A DNA stretch of 32,318 bases from an uncultured Aurantimicrobium sp. (GCF_936931525.1 NZ_CAKZII010000091.1:1-32318), one strand, 5' to 3'; shown: positions 18,683 through 28,543, counted from the first letter of the stretch. The notes: a model not told the origin generated them from the sequence alone. Made by a program: numbers and translations.

Positions 18683-19935
18683 TATTTCTTGCCCTTCTTG
18701 TTCTTCTTTGCTTCCTTCGCGGCCTTTTCTGCTTCTTTCTTGGCAGCAAGCTTGGCAGCTTTCTCTGCACGGCGACGCTGTGCAGGAGTTTCTACGATCT
18801 CGCTCGCACCTTCAACCTCAGAGAGGACGTTTGTGTGAGTGACAGCGTTACGCTTGCTGATCTGGAACAAAGCAATAATGACACCAGTCACGAGCACGGC
18901 ATCAATGAGAATTCCGAATGGGCCAGTTCCTGCAATCCACGCAGCGAATGCACCCACAATGGCTGCTGCTGGAAGAGTTAGGAACCATGCGCCCACAACG
19001 TGGCTTGCTTTGCTCCAACGGACGGTGCCGCCCTTACGACCCAGCCCGGCACCGATAACGGAACCAGAAGCTACCTGAGTGGTGGAGAGAGCGAAGCCAA
19101 GGTTTGTCGACGCCAGGATGGTGACACCGGTTGCCGTTTCAGCGGCAAGACCCTGTGCTGGCTTGATCTCAGAAAGACCAGTTCCCATTGTCTTGATGAT
19201 GCGCCAACCACCCATATAAGTTCCCAGAGCAATAGCAAGAGCTGCTGCAATCATGACCCAGAGTGGAACGCCACTGTCCTTACCCAGCACTCCAGCTGTA
19301 ATCAGCACCAGAGTGATAACACCCATGGTCTTCTGAGCATCGTTTGTACCGTGCGAGAGAGCAACCAATGAAGACGAGAAGATCTGACCGGTACGGAAGC
19401 GTGAACGGCCTGTGCCAATTCCGGTACGCGCACGCTCTGCCTGCGAACGGGCGGTGATGATGTACGCGAGCTTAGTTGCAAGATAAGCAGCAATACCAGC
19501 AATCACGGGAGCGAACAGAGAAGGAAGAATAACCTTCTCAACAACCTTGATGAAGTTCACTGCGTCAAAACCTGCACTCGCGATTGCAGCACCGATCAGG
19601 CCACCAAATAGTGCGTGTGAAGAAGAGGAAGGAAGTCCCAAAATCCAGGTGGTGAGGTTCCACAGGATTGCTCCGCACAAACCGGCGAAGATCATTTCCA
19701 CCTTGATTGTGACGTCCTCGTTGATGAGGTCAACCGAGATGGTCTTAGCCACTGCGGTGGAAAGGAACGCACCAACAAGGTTCAATACCGCTGCGATAAG
19801 AACCGCTGTTCGAGGCTTGAGAGCACCAGTAGCGATCGGGGTTGCCATGGCGTTTGCTGTGTCATGGAAACCGTTGGTGAAGTCAAAGAAAAGCGCGAGT
19901 GCTACAACGAGCACGACGACGAATAGAGGATCCAC
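18682..19935 (-). CDS. pitA: PiT-family inorganic phosphate transporter
   Basis: 'FFDFTNGFHDTANAMATPIATGALKP', 'GLPSSSSHALFGGLIGAAIA', 'SSLVALSHGTNDAQKTMGVI'. GTG start at 19935 with SD-like AAAAGG; the ORF extends to 20058. Confidence 0.92.
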   Translation of the reverse strand: MDPLFVVVLVVALALFFDFTNGFHDTANAMATPIATGALKPRTAVLIAAVLNLVGAFLSTAVAKTISVDLINEDVTIKVEMIFAGLCGAILWNLTTWILGLPSSSSHALFGGLIGAAIASAGFDAVNFIKVVEKVILPSLFAPVIAGIAAYLATKLAYIITARSQAERARTGIGTGRSRFRTGQIFSSSLVALSHGTNDAQKTMGVITLVLITAGVLGKDSGVPLWVMIAAALAIALGTYMGGWRIIKTMGTGLSEIKPAQGLAAETATGVTILASTNLGFALSTTQVASGSVIGAGLGRKGGTVRWSKASHVVGAWFLTLPAAAIVGAFAAWIAGTGPFGILIDAVLVTGVIIALFQISKRNAVTHTNVLSEVEGASEIVETPAQRRRAEKAAKLAAKKEAEKAAKEAKKNKKGKK

Positions 19936-20191
19936 AAGGGCCTTTTCTGTGTGATTGTCAAAAACAAGAAGGGGTAACAGGATTGAGTTGTTGTCCACAT
20001 GACGTTTGCTCAAAACCCCAGTTCTGTCGATAGTGACATCTCCGGGCTTTCTCAGCAACCCTAGCTAGTAACTAAGTTAAAGATTTCTCTGCATTTACGT
20101 AAATCAGGGTTCTCTAACTCTCGTTAACTAGTCGAAAGTTCTTCCCTGAGACTTTTCTCATTCAACTTAGGCTCGGGCAAGTACTCGGTCG

Positions 20192-20197
20192 TAGCAT
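20192..20197 (+). promoter_or_regulatory. Candidate -10 box TAGCAT for the leaderless alpha/beta hydrolase gene
   Basis: TAGCAT-GGGGTT-ATG. Confidence 0.4.
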
Positions 20198-20203
20198 GGG
20201 GTT

Positions 20204-21097
20204 ATGTCTGCAAAGCTGCCCCTCAACAGTGTTGAACTCGAAGCACAGGGAATCTCTCTGGCCCAGCAACTTCCTGAACGTGCGATTCGAGGAAGCGTTG
20301 AGATTGATGGCTACCACCTCGCCACCATCACCATTGAGCCACAGGGTGAACGTATCGGAACGGCACTGCTCGTTCCCGGTTACACCAGCTCGGCAGACAC
20401 ATTCAATGGATTACTGCAGCCCCTCTCTGAGCGTGGCTATAAAGTCGTCGCTTTTTCCCAGCGTGGACAGAGCCTGTCCGAAGGCCCTGACAACACCGAC
20501 GGCTATGCATTAGAACGCCTGGGTGCAGATATTCACGACATCATTAGCAAGCTTGAGCTTGGTAACGATGTTCACCTGTTGGGCCACAGCTTCGGTGGTG
20601 TTGTCTCCATCGAGGCTGTTCTTCAGGACCACTCCCCTTTCGCCAGCTTGACCATGTGGAATTCAGGCCCCAGAAATATGGGTGGTGACTTGCTAGAGCA
20701 GCGCTATGGCCTTCTGGAGCATGGTCCACGTGCGTACTACGTCGGCAGCCAGCTCGCTGCAGGTAAAGATCCCGAGGCAGATATCAAGGGTGAGCTCAAC
20801 ATCATTGAGCAGTACTACTACGACCGCCTGATGAGCACTAACCCTGCCCAGCTCGAAGCTGGAATCAACATTCTCATTGACCAGGTCGACCGAACTGTGG
20901 AGCTGTCGCGCACCGGCATCCCCGTTCTTGTCTCCCACGGCGCCAACGATGACGCTTGGCCTATCGAGATGCAGCGAGAAATGGCTGAACAGCTGGGAGC
21001 TGATTATTGGGTTGTGGCGAATGCAGGACACTCAGCTCACGCTGACCGCACTCACACCTCAGCACAGCTTCTCGCCACCTTCTGGGACGAGCACTAG
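20204..21097 (+). CDS. Alpha/beta hydrolase (monoglyceride-lipase-like)
   Basis: 'ALLVPGYTSSADTF', nucleophile elbow 'LLGHSFGGVVS', 'GIPVLVSHGANDDAWP', 'VANAGHSAHADR'. Confidence 0.88.
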   Translation: MSAKLPLNSVELEAQGISLAQQLPERAIRGSVEIDGYHLATITIEPQGERIGTALLVPGYTSSADTFNGLLQPLSERGYKVVAFSQRGQSLSEGPDNTDGYALERLGADIHDIISKLELGNDVHLLGHSFGGVVSIEAVLQDHSPFASLTMWNSGPRNMGGDLLEQRYGLLEHGPRAYYVGSQLAAGKDPEADIKGELNIIEQYYYDRLMSTNPAQLEAGINILIDQVDRTVELSRTGIPVLVSHGANDDAWPIEMQREMAEQLGADYWVVANAGHSAHADRTHTSAQLLATFWDEH

Positions 21098-21100
21098 TGA

Positions 21101-21832
21101 CTAGGCCAGCTGGTGAATAACCAAGCTGGTCAAGAAACCAAGAGTGGCGAGCAGGCCCGTGTAGTTGTGAGCCTTGCGGAATGCATCAGGAATCATGGTG
21201 TCACTGATCATGGCCAGCATGGCACCAGCGGCTAGAGATGTAATGAAGCCGGTGAGCTCAACGGGAGCATCAGCCAAGATAGTGAAACCCAAAAGGCTGG
21301 AGATCGCTGCAGCGAGAGCAATGCCTCCCCACAAAGCGAAGACGAAGCGTGGTTTTCTTCCCGCTGCCTTGAGCTCAGCTGTGCTGGAAAGACCTTCGGG
21401 AAGGTTCGAAATGATGACCGCGGTCAGAATCGGAATACTGACTCCCTGACCTCCAAGCATGGACAGCCCCAACACCATGGACTCGGGCACACCGTCGAGC
21501 AGTGCTCCCACAGCAATACCCGTGCCGGTTCCGGGGCCTTCTGCTGAACCTTTTTTGTTTCGAGCGTTGAGACGATCAAGCAGGACATTCACGCCCACAT
21601 AAACAATCGCTCCCACAGCAAAACCGGAGACGGTCGGCCAGAGGCCAGACTCGGCCATAGCCTCGCCGACCAAGTCAAAGGCGAGTGCCGAGATGAGAAC
21701 TCCCGCACCAAACGCCATCACACTGGCCACGACCCGTGAGGGCACGTTCACAAACCATGCAATGAGAGCGCCCACGAACAGGGCTCCACCAGCCAGCAGA
21801 CCTGCGCCCGCTGCGGTGAGCCACTCGTTCAT
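21101..21832 (-). CDS. ZIP-family metal transporter
   Basis: 'GVPESMVLGLSML', 'AVIISNLPEGLSSTAELKAAGRK', multiple TMs, 'ALAAGAMLAMISDTMIPDAF'-type ending. Confidence 0.85.
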   Translation of the reverse strand: MNEWLTAAGAGLLAGGALFVGALIAWFVNVPSRVVASVMAFGAGVLISALAFDLVGEAMAESGLWPTVSGFAVGAIVYVGVNVLLDRLNARNKKGSAEGPGTGTGIAVGALLDGVPESMVLGLSMLGGQGVSIPILTAVIISNLPEGLSSTAELKAAGRKPRFVFALWGGIALAAAISSLLGFTILADAPVELTGFITSLAAGAMLAMISDTMIPDAFRKAHNYTGLLATLGFLTSLVIHQLA

Positions 21833-21838
21833 GGTTAC

Positions 21839-21844
21839 AGGCTA
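21839..21844 (-). promoter_or_regulatory. Candidate -10 box TAGCCT for the leaderless ZIP gene
   Basis: TAGCCT-GTAACC-ATG; its first three bases are the SNF2 helicase stop codon. Confidence 0.5.
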
Positions 21845-23959
21845 GGCGTACTGAGACGCGATTGCACGAGTAAGGATGTGAACCAAAGCATCGAGCTGGA
21901 TGGAATCCTGCGAGCCTGCTTCAATCTCTTCACCCTCGAGGGCACGAGCAGCAAGTCCACGCTTGCTGTCGATGAGCTCGGCAATCTTCGCGTCAATGGT
22001 CTGGGCAGCGATGATGCGCCATGCGGTAACAGGCATTTCCTGACCAATACGGTGAACGCGGTCAATTGCCTGGGTTTGCTCAGCAGATGTCCAGGACAGT
22101 TCTGCCAGAACCACGTTGGAAGATGCCTGCAGGTTCAAACCAACACCAGCAGCGGTGAGTGAACACACGGCAACTTGAACGGACTCGTCCTTGTTGAAGG
22201 CGTCAATAGCATCCTGGCGAGCAGAAGTGGTCTGGTCACCACGAATGGAAACAGACTTGATGCCCTGGGCAGCAAAGGCACGTTCTGCGGTGTCCATCAC
22301 GTCGATGTGCTTCGCGAAGAAGACAACCTTGCCTACTGAACGTGCAAGCTGAGCTGCGTAGTCAGAAGCAAGTCCAGCCTTGGCCTGACCAATCTTGCGC
22401 ACCATGGTGAAGACGTTCTCGCCAGTCTTCTGGCCCTTAGATTCGTCCAGCTCCTGCTGGGCAACCATACGGATGAGCTCTGTGGTGGAACCACGGAAGT
22501 TACCGGTGACGGTGAAGCGGTTGTAACGCTCAAGCAGGCGCTTAGCCAGTTCCGCTTCAGCAGCCTTGATCGAGTTACCGAGTTCATCATCGAGTTCAAC
22601 GGGCAGGTCAACCACGCGCTTGGCAGGAAGGTCCTTGGCCACGTCAATCTTGCGACGACGGACAATACCCATGGACACCACGGTTTCGCGAGCAGAGGCA
22701 TAGAAGCTTTGGTCTGCAGGGGTGAGACCGGTTGCCTCAAGCTTGGCGGTGAGTTCAGCCGATGGCTTCTCGCCGTCAATCCAGCCGAGGAACTTCCAAA
22801 TAGCGCGGAAGTCATCGATGTCATTGATCAGCGGCGTACCAGTCAGCGCAATACGTAAGGGGTTGTGGCCTGGAGTGCGCGCCACGATGCGGTCAGCGAG
22901 TGCAAGCACGTGCTTGGAGCGCTGAGAAGTGAGGTTCTTGATGAAGTGTGCTTCGTCAACAACCATGCCCTTGAAGCCCATCTGGCCAATCCAGGAGAGG
23001 TGACGGTCCAGAACTTCGTAGTTCACGATAAAGACATCTGCGAAGGCGTCAACGTCTGTTCCGTCACCGTGAATAACGGTTGCCTTGCGACCAGGGATCC
23101 AGCGCTCAACTTCACGCGCCCAGTTCATCTTGACCACGTTAGGAACGATGGCAAGGAGAGGGAAGGCGTTTGCAACAGACGCCGCAATGAGGGACTGTGC
23201 CGTCTTTCCCAGACCTGGTTCATCGGCGAGGAGGAAGGTGCGGTGACCTTCCTTCACACTCTCGATGAAGCGAATCTGGTGTGGCATGAGTTCGCGCCCC
23301 TGAGGCGAGAAGCGATCAAACTTAGGAACAGCAGGCATCTCCATGCAGGCAGAGCCGCCGCCAGCACCTGTTTCAAACGACTTGAACAAGGGGCCAAGCA
23401 GCTCCCAGTTCGACAAGCGCATGACAGGAATAGAACCCGTGGTGGGCTTAGAGAAGTCAGGCTCCAGGAACGGGCTGGACTTCAAACGAGCCTTCACGGA
23501 AAGCGGAAGAACCTGCTTCTCAGCAAGTTCGGGAGCGAACTCCTGAACAGGCTTGGCCTGCTCGGTGGTGATGATGAGGTCTTCGGGGTTGATCTCTGCG
23601 CCGGATTCAACCAGCCAGTCCCGGCGCATTTTCTGCGCCACAGGACTGGTTGCGTGGTCTACTTCGAGAAGCTGGATCAGCGAGGTGTCGCGTGCAGCGG
23701 TTTTTGCCAAGATGGTGGCAACACCATCAAGGCGCTTGAGCTGTTCTGCACGTGAAGAATCAGTCAACGCTGCGTCACCCTTGACGCGTGCGCGCTCTTC
23801 ACGAACGAGGAAAGCAATGACCTGGAACTTGGTGCGGTTGGTGGGACCAACCTTCTTACCAGTCTGAGCTTTTGCTTCTACCTCGCGCACCTTGCGGGCG
23901 AGGATAGGGATGAGCCCCGAGTTATCGAGGGTGTTACGACGAGTGCCGGTACGGGCCAC
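21842..23959 (-). CDS. SNF2-family (DEAH) ATP-dependent helicase
   Basis: 'LLADEPGLGKTAQSLIAA', 'MVVDEAHFIKN', 'IALTGTPLINDIDDFRAIWKFL', 'VLAELSWTSAEQTQAIDRVHRIGQ'. GTG start with GGAGA SD. Confidence 0.9.
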   Translation of the reverse strand: MARTGTRRNTLDNSGLIPILARKVREVEAKAQTGKKVGPTNRTKFQVIAFLVREERARVKGDAALTDSSRAEQLKRLDGVATILAKTAARDTSLIQLLEVDHATSPVAQKMRRDWLVESGAEINPEDLIITTEQAKPVQEFAPELAEKQVLPLSVKARLKSSPFLEPDFSKPTTGSIPVMRLSNWELLGPLFKSFETGAGGGSACMEMPAVPKFDRFSPQGRELMPHQIRFIESVKEGHRTFLLADEPGLGKTAQSLIAASVANAFPLLAIVPNVVKMNWAREVERWIPGRKATVIHGDGTDVDAFADVFIVNYEVLDRHLSWIGQMGFKGMVVDEAHFIKNLTSQRSKHVLALADRIVARTPGHNPLRIALTGTPLINDIDDFRAIWKFLGWIDGEKPSAELTAKLEATGLTPADQSFYASARETVVSMGIVRRRKIDVAKDLPAKRVVDLPVELDDELGNSIKAAEAELAKRLLERYNRFTVTGNFRGSTTELIRMVAQQELDESKGQKTGENVFTMVRKIGQAKAGLASDYAAQLARSVGKVVFFAKHIDVMDTAERAFAAQGIKSVSIRGDQTTSARQDAIDAFNKDESVQVAVCSLTAAGVGLNLQASSNVVLAELSWTSAEQTQAIDRVHRIGQEMPVTAWRIIAAQTIDAKIAELIDSKRGLAARALEGEEIEAGSQDSIQLDALVHILTRAIASQYA

Positions 23960-24109
23960 TTGGTCTCCATGACTAAAGAAACGATGACATCACGAACAAG
24001 CAGTGCTTGCGTCATGCCCCAAACTGCACCTCCCCCAGAAGGTACCTCGCGCATCACGCGTTAGCGCCGGCGACAGTAGAAACGAAGGTTGTGGTGCGGA
24101 TTTAGTCTA

Positions 24110-24466
24110 CTACTTCGGAGCTGGCGTCTTAATCAGGAAGCCGCCGAGGAAGAATGTGGCAGCTGCAGCTGTCTGAAGAAGCATCCACCATTGGATACCT
24201 GGGGTAATCCCATCAGTCAATCGGACGATGGGATTCCAATAAATGGCGATCAACAAGAACAGTGGGAGAAAGATCCACTTCTTGGGATTAGCCCACTGCC
24301 AGGTGAACACAGCGAGGATGGCTGCCAAGATACTGACCACGAACAAGATGGTGATGTACCACTCAGAGCCGTAGAGACCCATACCGATAAACATTGCGGT
24401 AACCCCAGCTAATCCAGGCACGATGCCAGGACGGATGAGCTCAGGTTCTGCTTGCTTTTTTGCCAT
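24110..24466 (-). CDS. Small multi-pass membrane protein, unknown function
   Basis: 118 aa with several hydrophobic segments. ATG preceded by TAAACT 6 nt upstream. Confidence 0.65.
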   Translation of the reverse strand: MAKKQAEPELIRPGIVPGLAGVTAMFIGMGLYGSEWYITILFVVSILAAILAVFTWQWANPKKWIFLPLFLLIAIYWNPIVRLTDGITPGIQWWMLLQTAAAATFFLGGFLIKTPAPK

Positions 24467-24472
24467 GTAAAA

Positions 24473-24478
24473 AGTTTA
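24473..24478 (-). promoter_or_regulatory. Candidate -10 box TAAACT for the leaderless small membrane protein gene
   Basis: TAAACT-TTTTAC-ATG; its first three bases are the desaturase stop codon. Confidence 0.5.
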
Positions 24479-25579
24479 GCGACGACGCATGCGGTCGGCT
24501 TCAGGACAATCGAAAGGATCGCGAGCTGCCAAACCAACCTTGTTGAGATAGCCAATGACGATTCCGTAGGAACGCATCAGCGTGGTCTCGGTATAGGGAA
24601 CACCCTCAGTTGCACAGTGCTGCTTCACAATCAGACGTGCCTTGCGCAGGTTGGGTCGAGCCATGCTGGGGAACAAGTGGTGTTCGATCTGGTAGTTCAG
24701 TCCACCCATGAACGCGGTAGTTCCAGCTCCCTTGATGTTGCGAGAGGTCAAGACCTGCTTGGTCATGAAGTCCACGCGGTTCTCTTTGGGAATCATGGGC
24801 ATGCCCTTGTGGTTCGGGGCAAAGGAGGCACCCATGTAGACACCAAAGACCGCAAGCTGAACACCCAGGAAGGCAAAGGCCATACCGAGGGGAAGGAAGA
24901 TGAAGATCACGGCAACATAAGCGCTCAAACGCAGTGCAATCAAGGTGATCTCGACAGCACGTCCTTCAAGGCGTTCCTTCTGGAACAGGGTCAAGATGGA
25001 ACGGAAGTGAAGATTGATGCCCTCGAGGGTGAGCAAAGGGAAGAAGAGGTAACCCTGGCGTTGGGTAATCCAGCGCAGGAAACCCTTTTGCTTAGCGGCA
25101 TCTTCTTCTTGAAAAGAGATGGTGTCCCATTCGATATCAGGGTCTTTGCCTACTGTGTTGGGGTTGATGTGGTGCTTGGTGTGCTTGTTCATCCACCATG
25201 CATAAGAAATACCGACCACAGCAGTAGCCAGGATGCGGCCACTCCAGTCGTTGAGCTTGCCCGAGGAAAAGACCTGACGGTGTGACGCCTCATGGGTAAT
25301 AAAGGCGAACTGAGTGAGCAAAATACCTAGGCCAGCAGCAATCAGAAGCTGAAACCAAGAATCCCCGATGAGCACAAACCCGGTAATCAAACCGCCCAAG
25401 GCCAAAGAAAGACCCACAAACAAGGTGATGTAGAAGGCGGGTCGCTTGCGCATCAATCCGGCCTGAGTGACCGCCTTCATGAGTGCTGCATATGAACTTG
25501 TCAAAGGCTTACGGTTGGGATCCTTCGGCTCGGTTGAGCGGAGAGGGCCAAGGGTAGAGCTGAAGGTCATGGTCGCCAC
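24476..25579 (-). CDS. Membrane fatty-acid (acyl-CoA/acyl-lipid) desaturase
   Basis: Three histidine boxes: 'HEASHR', 'HTKHH', 'QIEHH(LFP)'. Confidence 0.9.
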   Translation of the reverse strand: MATMTFSSTLGPLRSTEPKDPNRKPLTSSYAALMKAVTQAGLMRKRPAFYITLFVGLSLALGGLITGFVLIGDSWFQLLIAAGLGILLTQFAFITHEASHRQVFSSGKLNDWSGRILATAVVGISYAWWMNKHTKHHINPNTVGKDPDIEWDTISFQEEDAAKQKGFLRWITQRQGYLFFPLLTLEGINLHFRSILTLFQKERLEGRAVEITLIALRLSAYVAVIFIFLPLGMAFAFLGVQLAVFGVYMGASFAPNHKGMPMIPKENRVDFMTKQVLTSRNIKGAGTTAFMGGLNYQIEHHLFPSMARPNLRKARLIVKQHCATEGVPYTETTLMRSYGIVIGYLNKVGLAARDPFDCPEADRMRRR

Positions 25580-25641
25580 TTCTGGATAAGTCAGGTCGAC
25601 TTCACAGCCGGCGAGGTAGTGCGTTATGCAGTTAGTTCAAT

Positions 25642-27873
25642 CTAGCGTGCGAATCTGCGAAGACGCAGTGAATTGAGCACAACGAACAAACTCGAGAACG
25701 CCATGGCTGCTCCAGCAAGCATCGGGTTCAAGAAACCAAGTGCCGCCAGCGGAATTGCCGCGACGTTATAAGCAAATGCCCAGAACAGGTTGCCGTGAAT
25801 AATCCTCAATGTTCTGCGAGACAGTTCGATGGCATCGACGGCAGCAGACAAGGTTCCACGGACCAAGGTGATGTCGCTTGCGGCGATGGCCACGTCTGTT
25901 CCGGTACCCATCGCAATGCCTAGATCAGCCTGTGCCAGCGCGGCGGCATCATTGACGCCGTCCCCGACCATGGCCACACGCTTGCCTTCAGCTTGGAAGC
26001 CCTTGACTGCCTCGACCTTATTTTCAGGACTTGCTCCTGCAATCACGCGAGAAATACCCACTTCTGTGGCAATAGCGCGGGCAGCATCTTCATGATCGCC
26101 CGTCAGCAGGACAACGTCGAGACCGAGTTCGCGGAGGCGAGAAATAGCCTGAGCAGAATCTTCCTTGATGGTGTCGGCGACGGTGATGATGGCACGTACC
26201 TCACCGTCCCATCCCGCTAAGACAGTCGTTGCCCCCGTTGAGCGAGCCGCAGCCAGCACTTCACGTTGCTGGGAAGAGAGCTCAAGGGCATTGTCTTCCA
26301 TCCACTGCTGGGTCCCCACCGAAAGAGTGATGCCTTCAACAACACCGTGCACACCGTGCCCTGCTACAGATCGGAACTCAGAGACAACGGGAAGTGTTTC
26401 TTGTGCTTCTCCCGTTACGTGGGACACGATTGCCTTCGCAATGGGGTGTTCGGAGCCGAATTCCAACGCAGCTATTCGCTTGAGTGCTGCTGAGTAATTC
26501 TCATCTTCCAGATAAACATCTCTCACCGTCATCTTGCCGGAGGTGATTGTTCCGGTTTTATCGAGAATGACGGTGGTGATGCGAGAAGAACTTTCAATCG
26601 CATCAGGACCAGAGATGATGATGCCCATCTGGGCGGCACGTCCCGTGCCCACCATCAGTGCAACTGGTGTGGCAAGCCCAAGTGCACACGGGCACGCGAT
26701 AACGAGGACAGCAATGCCTGCCGTAAAGCCCACAGCTAGCGGCGCACCAGCTATCACCCACCCGATGACGGTAACTCCAGCGATGCCGACCACGATCGGC
26801 ACAAAGACGGCAGAAATTCGGTCAGCAAGCCTCTGCACGGCTGCCTTATGAAGCTGCGCGTCCTCGACAAGGGCAGCCAACTGAGCAATACGAGTGTCCT
26901 GGCCAACCTCAGTGGCACGAACCACAAGCTTTCCATCCAATGCGATGGTGGATCCGGTAACTCGTGATGTCACCGTGACCTCAACCGGAAGGCTTTCCCC
27001 CGTGAGAGCGCTTTCATCGACGGCAGCTCGACCCTCGAGGACGACTCCGTCCGTTGCAATGATTTCACCCGGACGAACAACAAAGACATCCCCTACGTGA
27101 AGATCAGATGTGGAAATTCGTTCTTCAACACCATCCCGAAGTCGAGTGACTTCTGTGGCTTTCAGCTCCCCCAGTGCACGCAGTGCAGCACCGGCACTCC
27201 GTTGTGACTTCTCCTCGAGGTAGCGCCCGAGCAAAAGGAACGTGGTGACACCAGCGGCAGCTTCGAAATAGATATTGTGCGTGGGGTCTGCCTGCCAGGC
27301 AAAGAGTTCCATGCTGTGGTGCATGTGGGGATCCCCGGCAGCGCCAAAGAAAAGGGCATAGACAGACCAGCCGTAGGCAGCAAAAGTACCCAGCGTAATC
27401 AGGGTGTCCATGGTCAGAGTGCCGTGGCGAAGATTGATAAATGTCGCCCGGTGGAAAGGAAGACCGCACCAGAACACGACGGGTGTGGTCAATAACAGTG
27501 AGATCCACTGCCAATACGTGAACTGCCAGGCTGGAACCATCGCGAGCACAATGACTGGGACAGTCAGGAAGATGGCAATGACCAGGCGCTCGAGCAACGT
27601 GACTTTGCCCGCTTTGCCTTCTTCTAACTCAGCTTCGCTGGGCTTGGCCACCTGGGGCAATGTTGCGGTGTATCCGAGCTTGGTTACCTGCTGCACCAGC
27701 TGTTCTTCACTGATGTTGGACGGGAATTCAACCTTGGCGCTGTGCATAGCGAGGTTCACCGCCGCAGTGACGCCGGGAAGTTCAGTGAGGCTTTTTTCAA
27801 CGCGGGCAACACAGCTCGAGCACGTCATTCCCTCAACACCCAAGACGATGGTTGATGTGGTCTGGCTAGCCAT
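25642..27873 (-). CDS. copA: Heavy-metal (copper) translocating P1B-type ATPase
   Basis: HMA 'GMTCSSCVARVEKSL', 'CPCALGLATP', 'DKTGTIT', 'MVGDGVNDAAALAQADLGIAMG'. Start at MASQTT with upstream SD-like purine run; ORF extends to 27945. Confidence 0.92.
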   Translation of the reverse strand: MASQTTSTIVLGVEGMTCSSCVARVEKSLTELPGVTAAVNLAMHSAKVEFPSNISEEQLVQQVTKLGYTATLPQVAKPSEAELEEGKAGKVTLLERLVIAIFLTVPVIVLAMVPAWQFTYWQWISLLLTTPVVFWCGLPFHRATFINLRHGTLTMDTLITLGTFAAYGWSVYALFFGAAGDPHMHHSMELFAWQADPTHNIYFEAAAGVTTFLLLGRYLEEKSQRSAGAALRALGELKATEVTRLRDGVEERISTSDLHVGDVFVVRPGEIIATDGVVLEGRAAVDESALTGESLPVEVTVTSRVTGSTIALDGKLVVRATEVGQDTRIAQLAALVEDAQLHKAAVQRLADRISAVFVPIVVGIAGVTVIGWVIAGAPLAVGFTAGIAVLVIACPCALGLATPVALMVGTGRAAQMGIIISGPDAIESSSRITTVILDKTGTITSGKMTVRDVYLEDENYSAALKRIAALEFGSEHPIAKAIVSHVTGEAQETLPVVSEFRSVAGHGVHGVVEGITLSVGTQQWMEDNALELSSQQREVLAAARSTGATTVLAGWDGEVRAIITVADTIKEDSAQAISRLRELGLDVVLLTGDHEDAARAIATEVGISRVIAGASPENKVEAVKGFQAEGKRVAMVGDGVNDAAALAQADLGIAMGTGTDVAIAASDITLVRGTLSAAVDAIELSRRTLRIIHGNLFWAFAYNVAAIPLAALGFLNPMLAGAAMAFSSLFVVLNSLRLRRFAR

Positions 27874-27941
27874 AGCTACCTCATTCCTCCATCTTTCATA
27901 ACGTCTGATGGTTCCAGAGTATTCCTCCCTCACACAAGAAA

Positions 27942-27965
27942 ACACCGCCCCCGAAGGGGCGGTGT
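27942..27965 (-). terminator. Intrinsic terminator between the Gly/His-rich gene and copA
   Basis: Perfect stem ACACCGCCCC-cgaa-GGGGCGGTGT, followed on the minus strand by TTTTCTT. Confidence 0.88.
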
Positions 27966-27979
27966 CTCAGCTAGTGCGA

Positions 27980-28474
27980 CTAGTTAGTCGTTGCGGGAGC
28001 TGGTGCTGTGGTGGGGTAACCCTCAGGAATGATGTCGTTACCGTTTGCATCGTGCTCGTGAGGAACGTTGCCGGGCATTGAGCCATCAGCTTCGAGACCA
28101 CCCTGCGGTCCGCCTGCCATCTCGCCCTTGGGACCGTGACCGCGCTTTCCTTCATGGCCTTCTCCGCCGCCCTGGGGACCGCCTTCACCCATTTCAATGT
28201 GTGCAGGAGCTTGTCCAGCAGCCAGTGGTCCACCAGCGTGACCGATCACGTTAGCGACAGCAATGCCGCTTCCGAATACACCGGCCAAGAGAGCAACGCT
28301 TGCTGCGGAGATACCGATGATTGCACCGGTGCCGAGGCGACGCTTGGAGCGGGCTTCAGCGATGGGTGTTACCGGAGTTTCGGTTTCTTCAGCTGCAGCT
28401 TCGGGGGTGTACTCAGCAGGAGTCTGAGTTGCCTCTGCGTTGTCGAGGTTGTCGTTGTTGTCGTTCTTTGGCAT
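27980..28474 (-). CDS. Membrane-anchored Gly/His/Met-rich protein, unknown function
   Basis: AAGGAGG SD 7 nt before ATG at 28474. One TM ('GTGAIIGISAASVALLAGVFGSGIAVA') then 'HIEMGEGGPQGGGEGHEGKRGHGPKGEMAGGPQGG'. Confidence 0.75.
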   Translation of the reverse strand: MPKNDNNDNLDNAEATQTPAEYTPEAAAEETETPVTPIAEARSKRRLGTGAIIGISAASVALLAGVFGSGIAVANVIGHAGGPLAAGQAPAHIEMGEGGPQGGGEGHEGKRGHGPKGEMAGGPQGGLEADGSMPGNVPHEHDANGNDIIPEGYPTTAPAPATTN

Positions 28475-28543
28475 CTGCATGCCTCCTTACGTTCGTTTTG
28501 TGTGGTGGCCTTGTGGCCGGTAATTACACACTGGAGAACGAAG

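Noticed and set aside
20090-20150. Possible PHO box upstream of pitA (GTTAACGAGAGTTAGAGAAC on the minus strand)
   Set aside because: Repeat spacing is 10 bp, not the expected 11, and half-sites are degenerate; too weak to call.
22865-23755. 296-aa plus-strand ORF opposite the SNF2 helicase
   Set aside because: Antisense shadow ORF; no recognisable motifs and no SD, while the minus-strand frame has clear SNF2 motifs.
24452-25285. 277-aa plus-strand ORF opposite the desaturase
   Set aside because: Antisense shadow ORF; the desaturase histidine boxes are on the minus strand.
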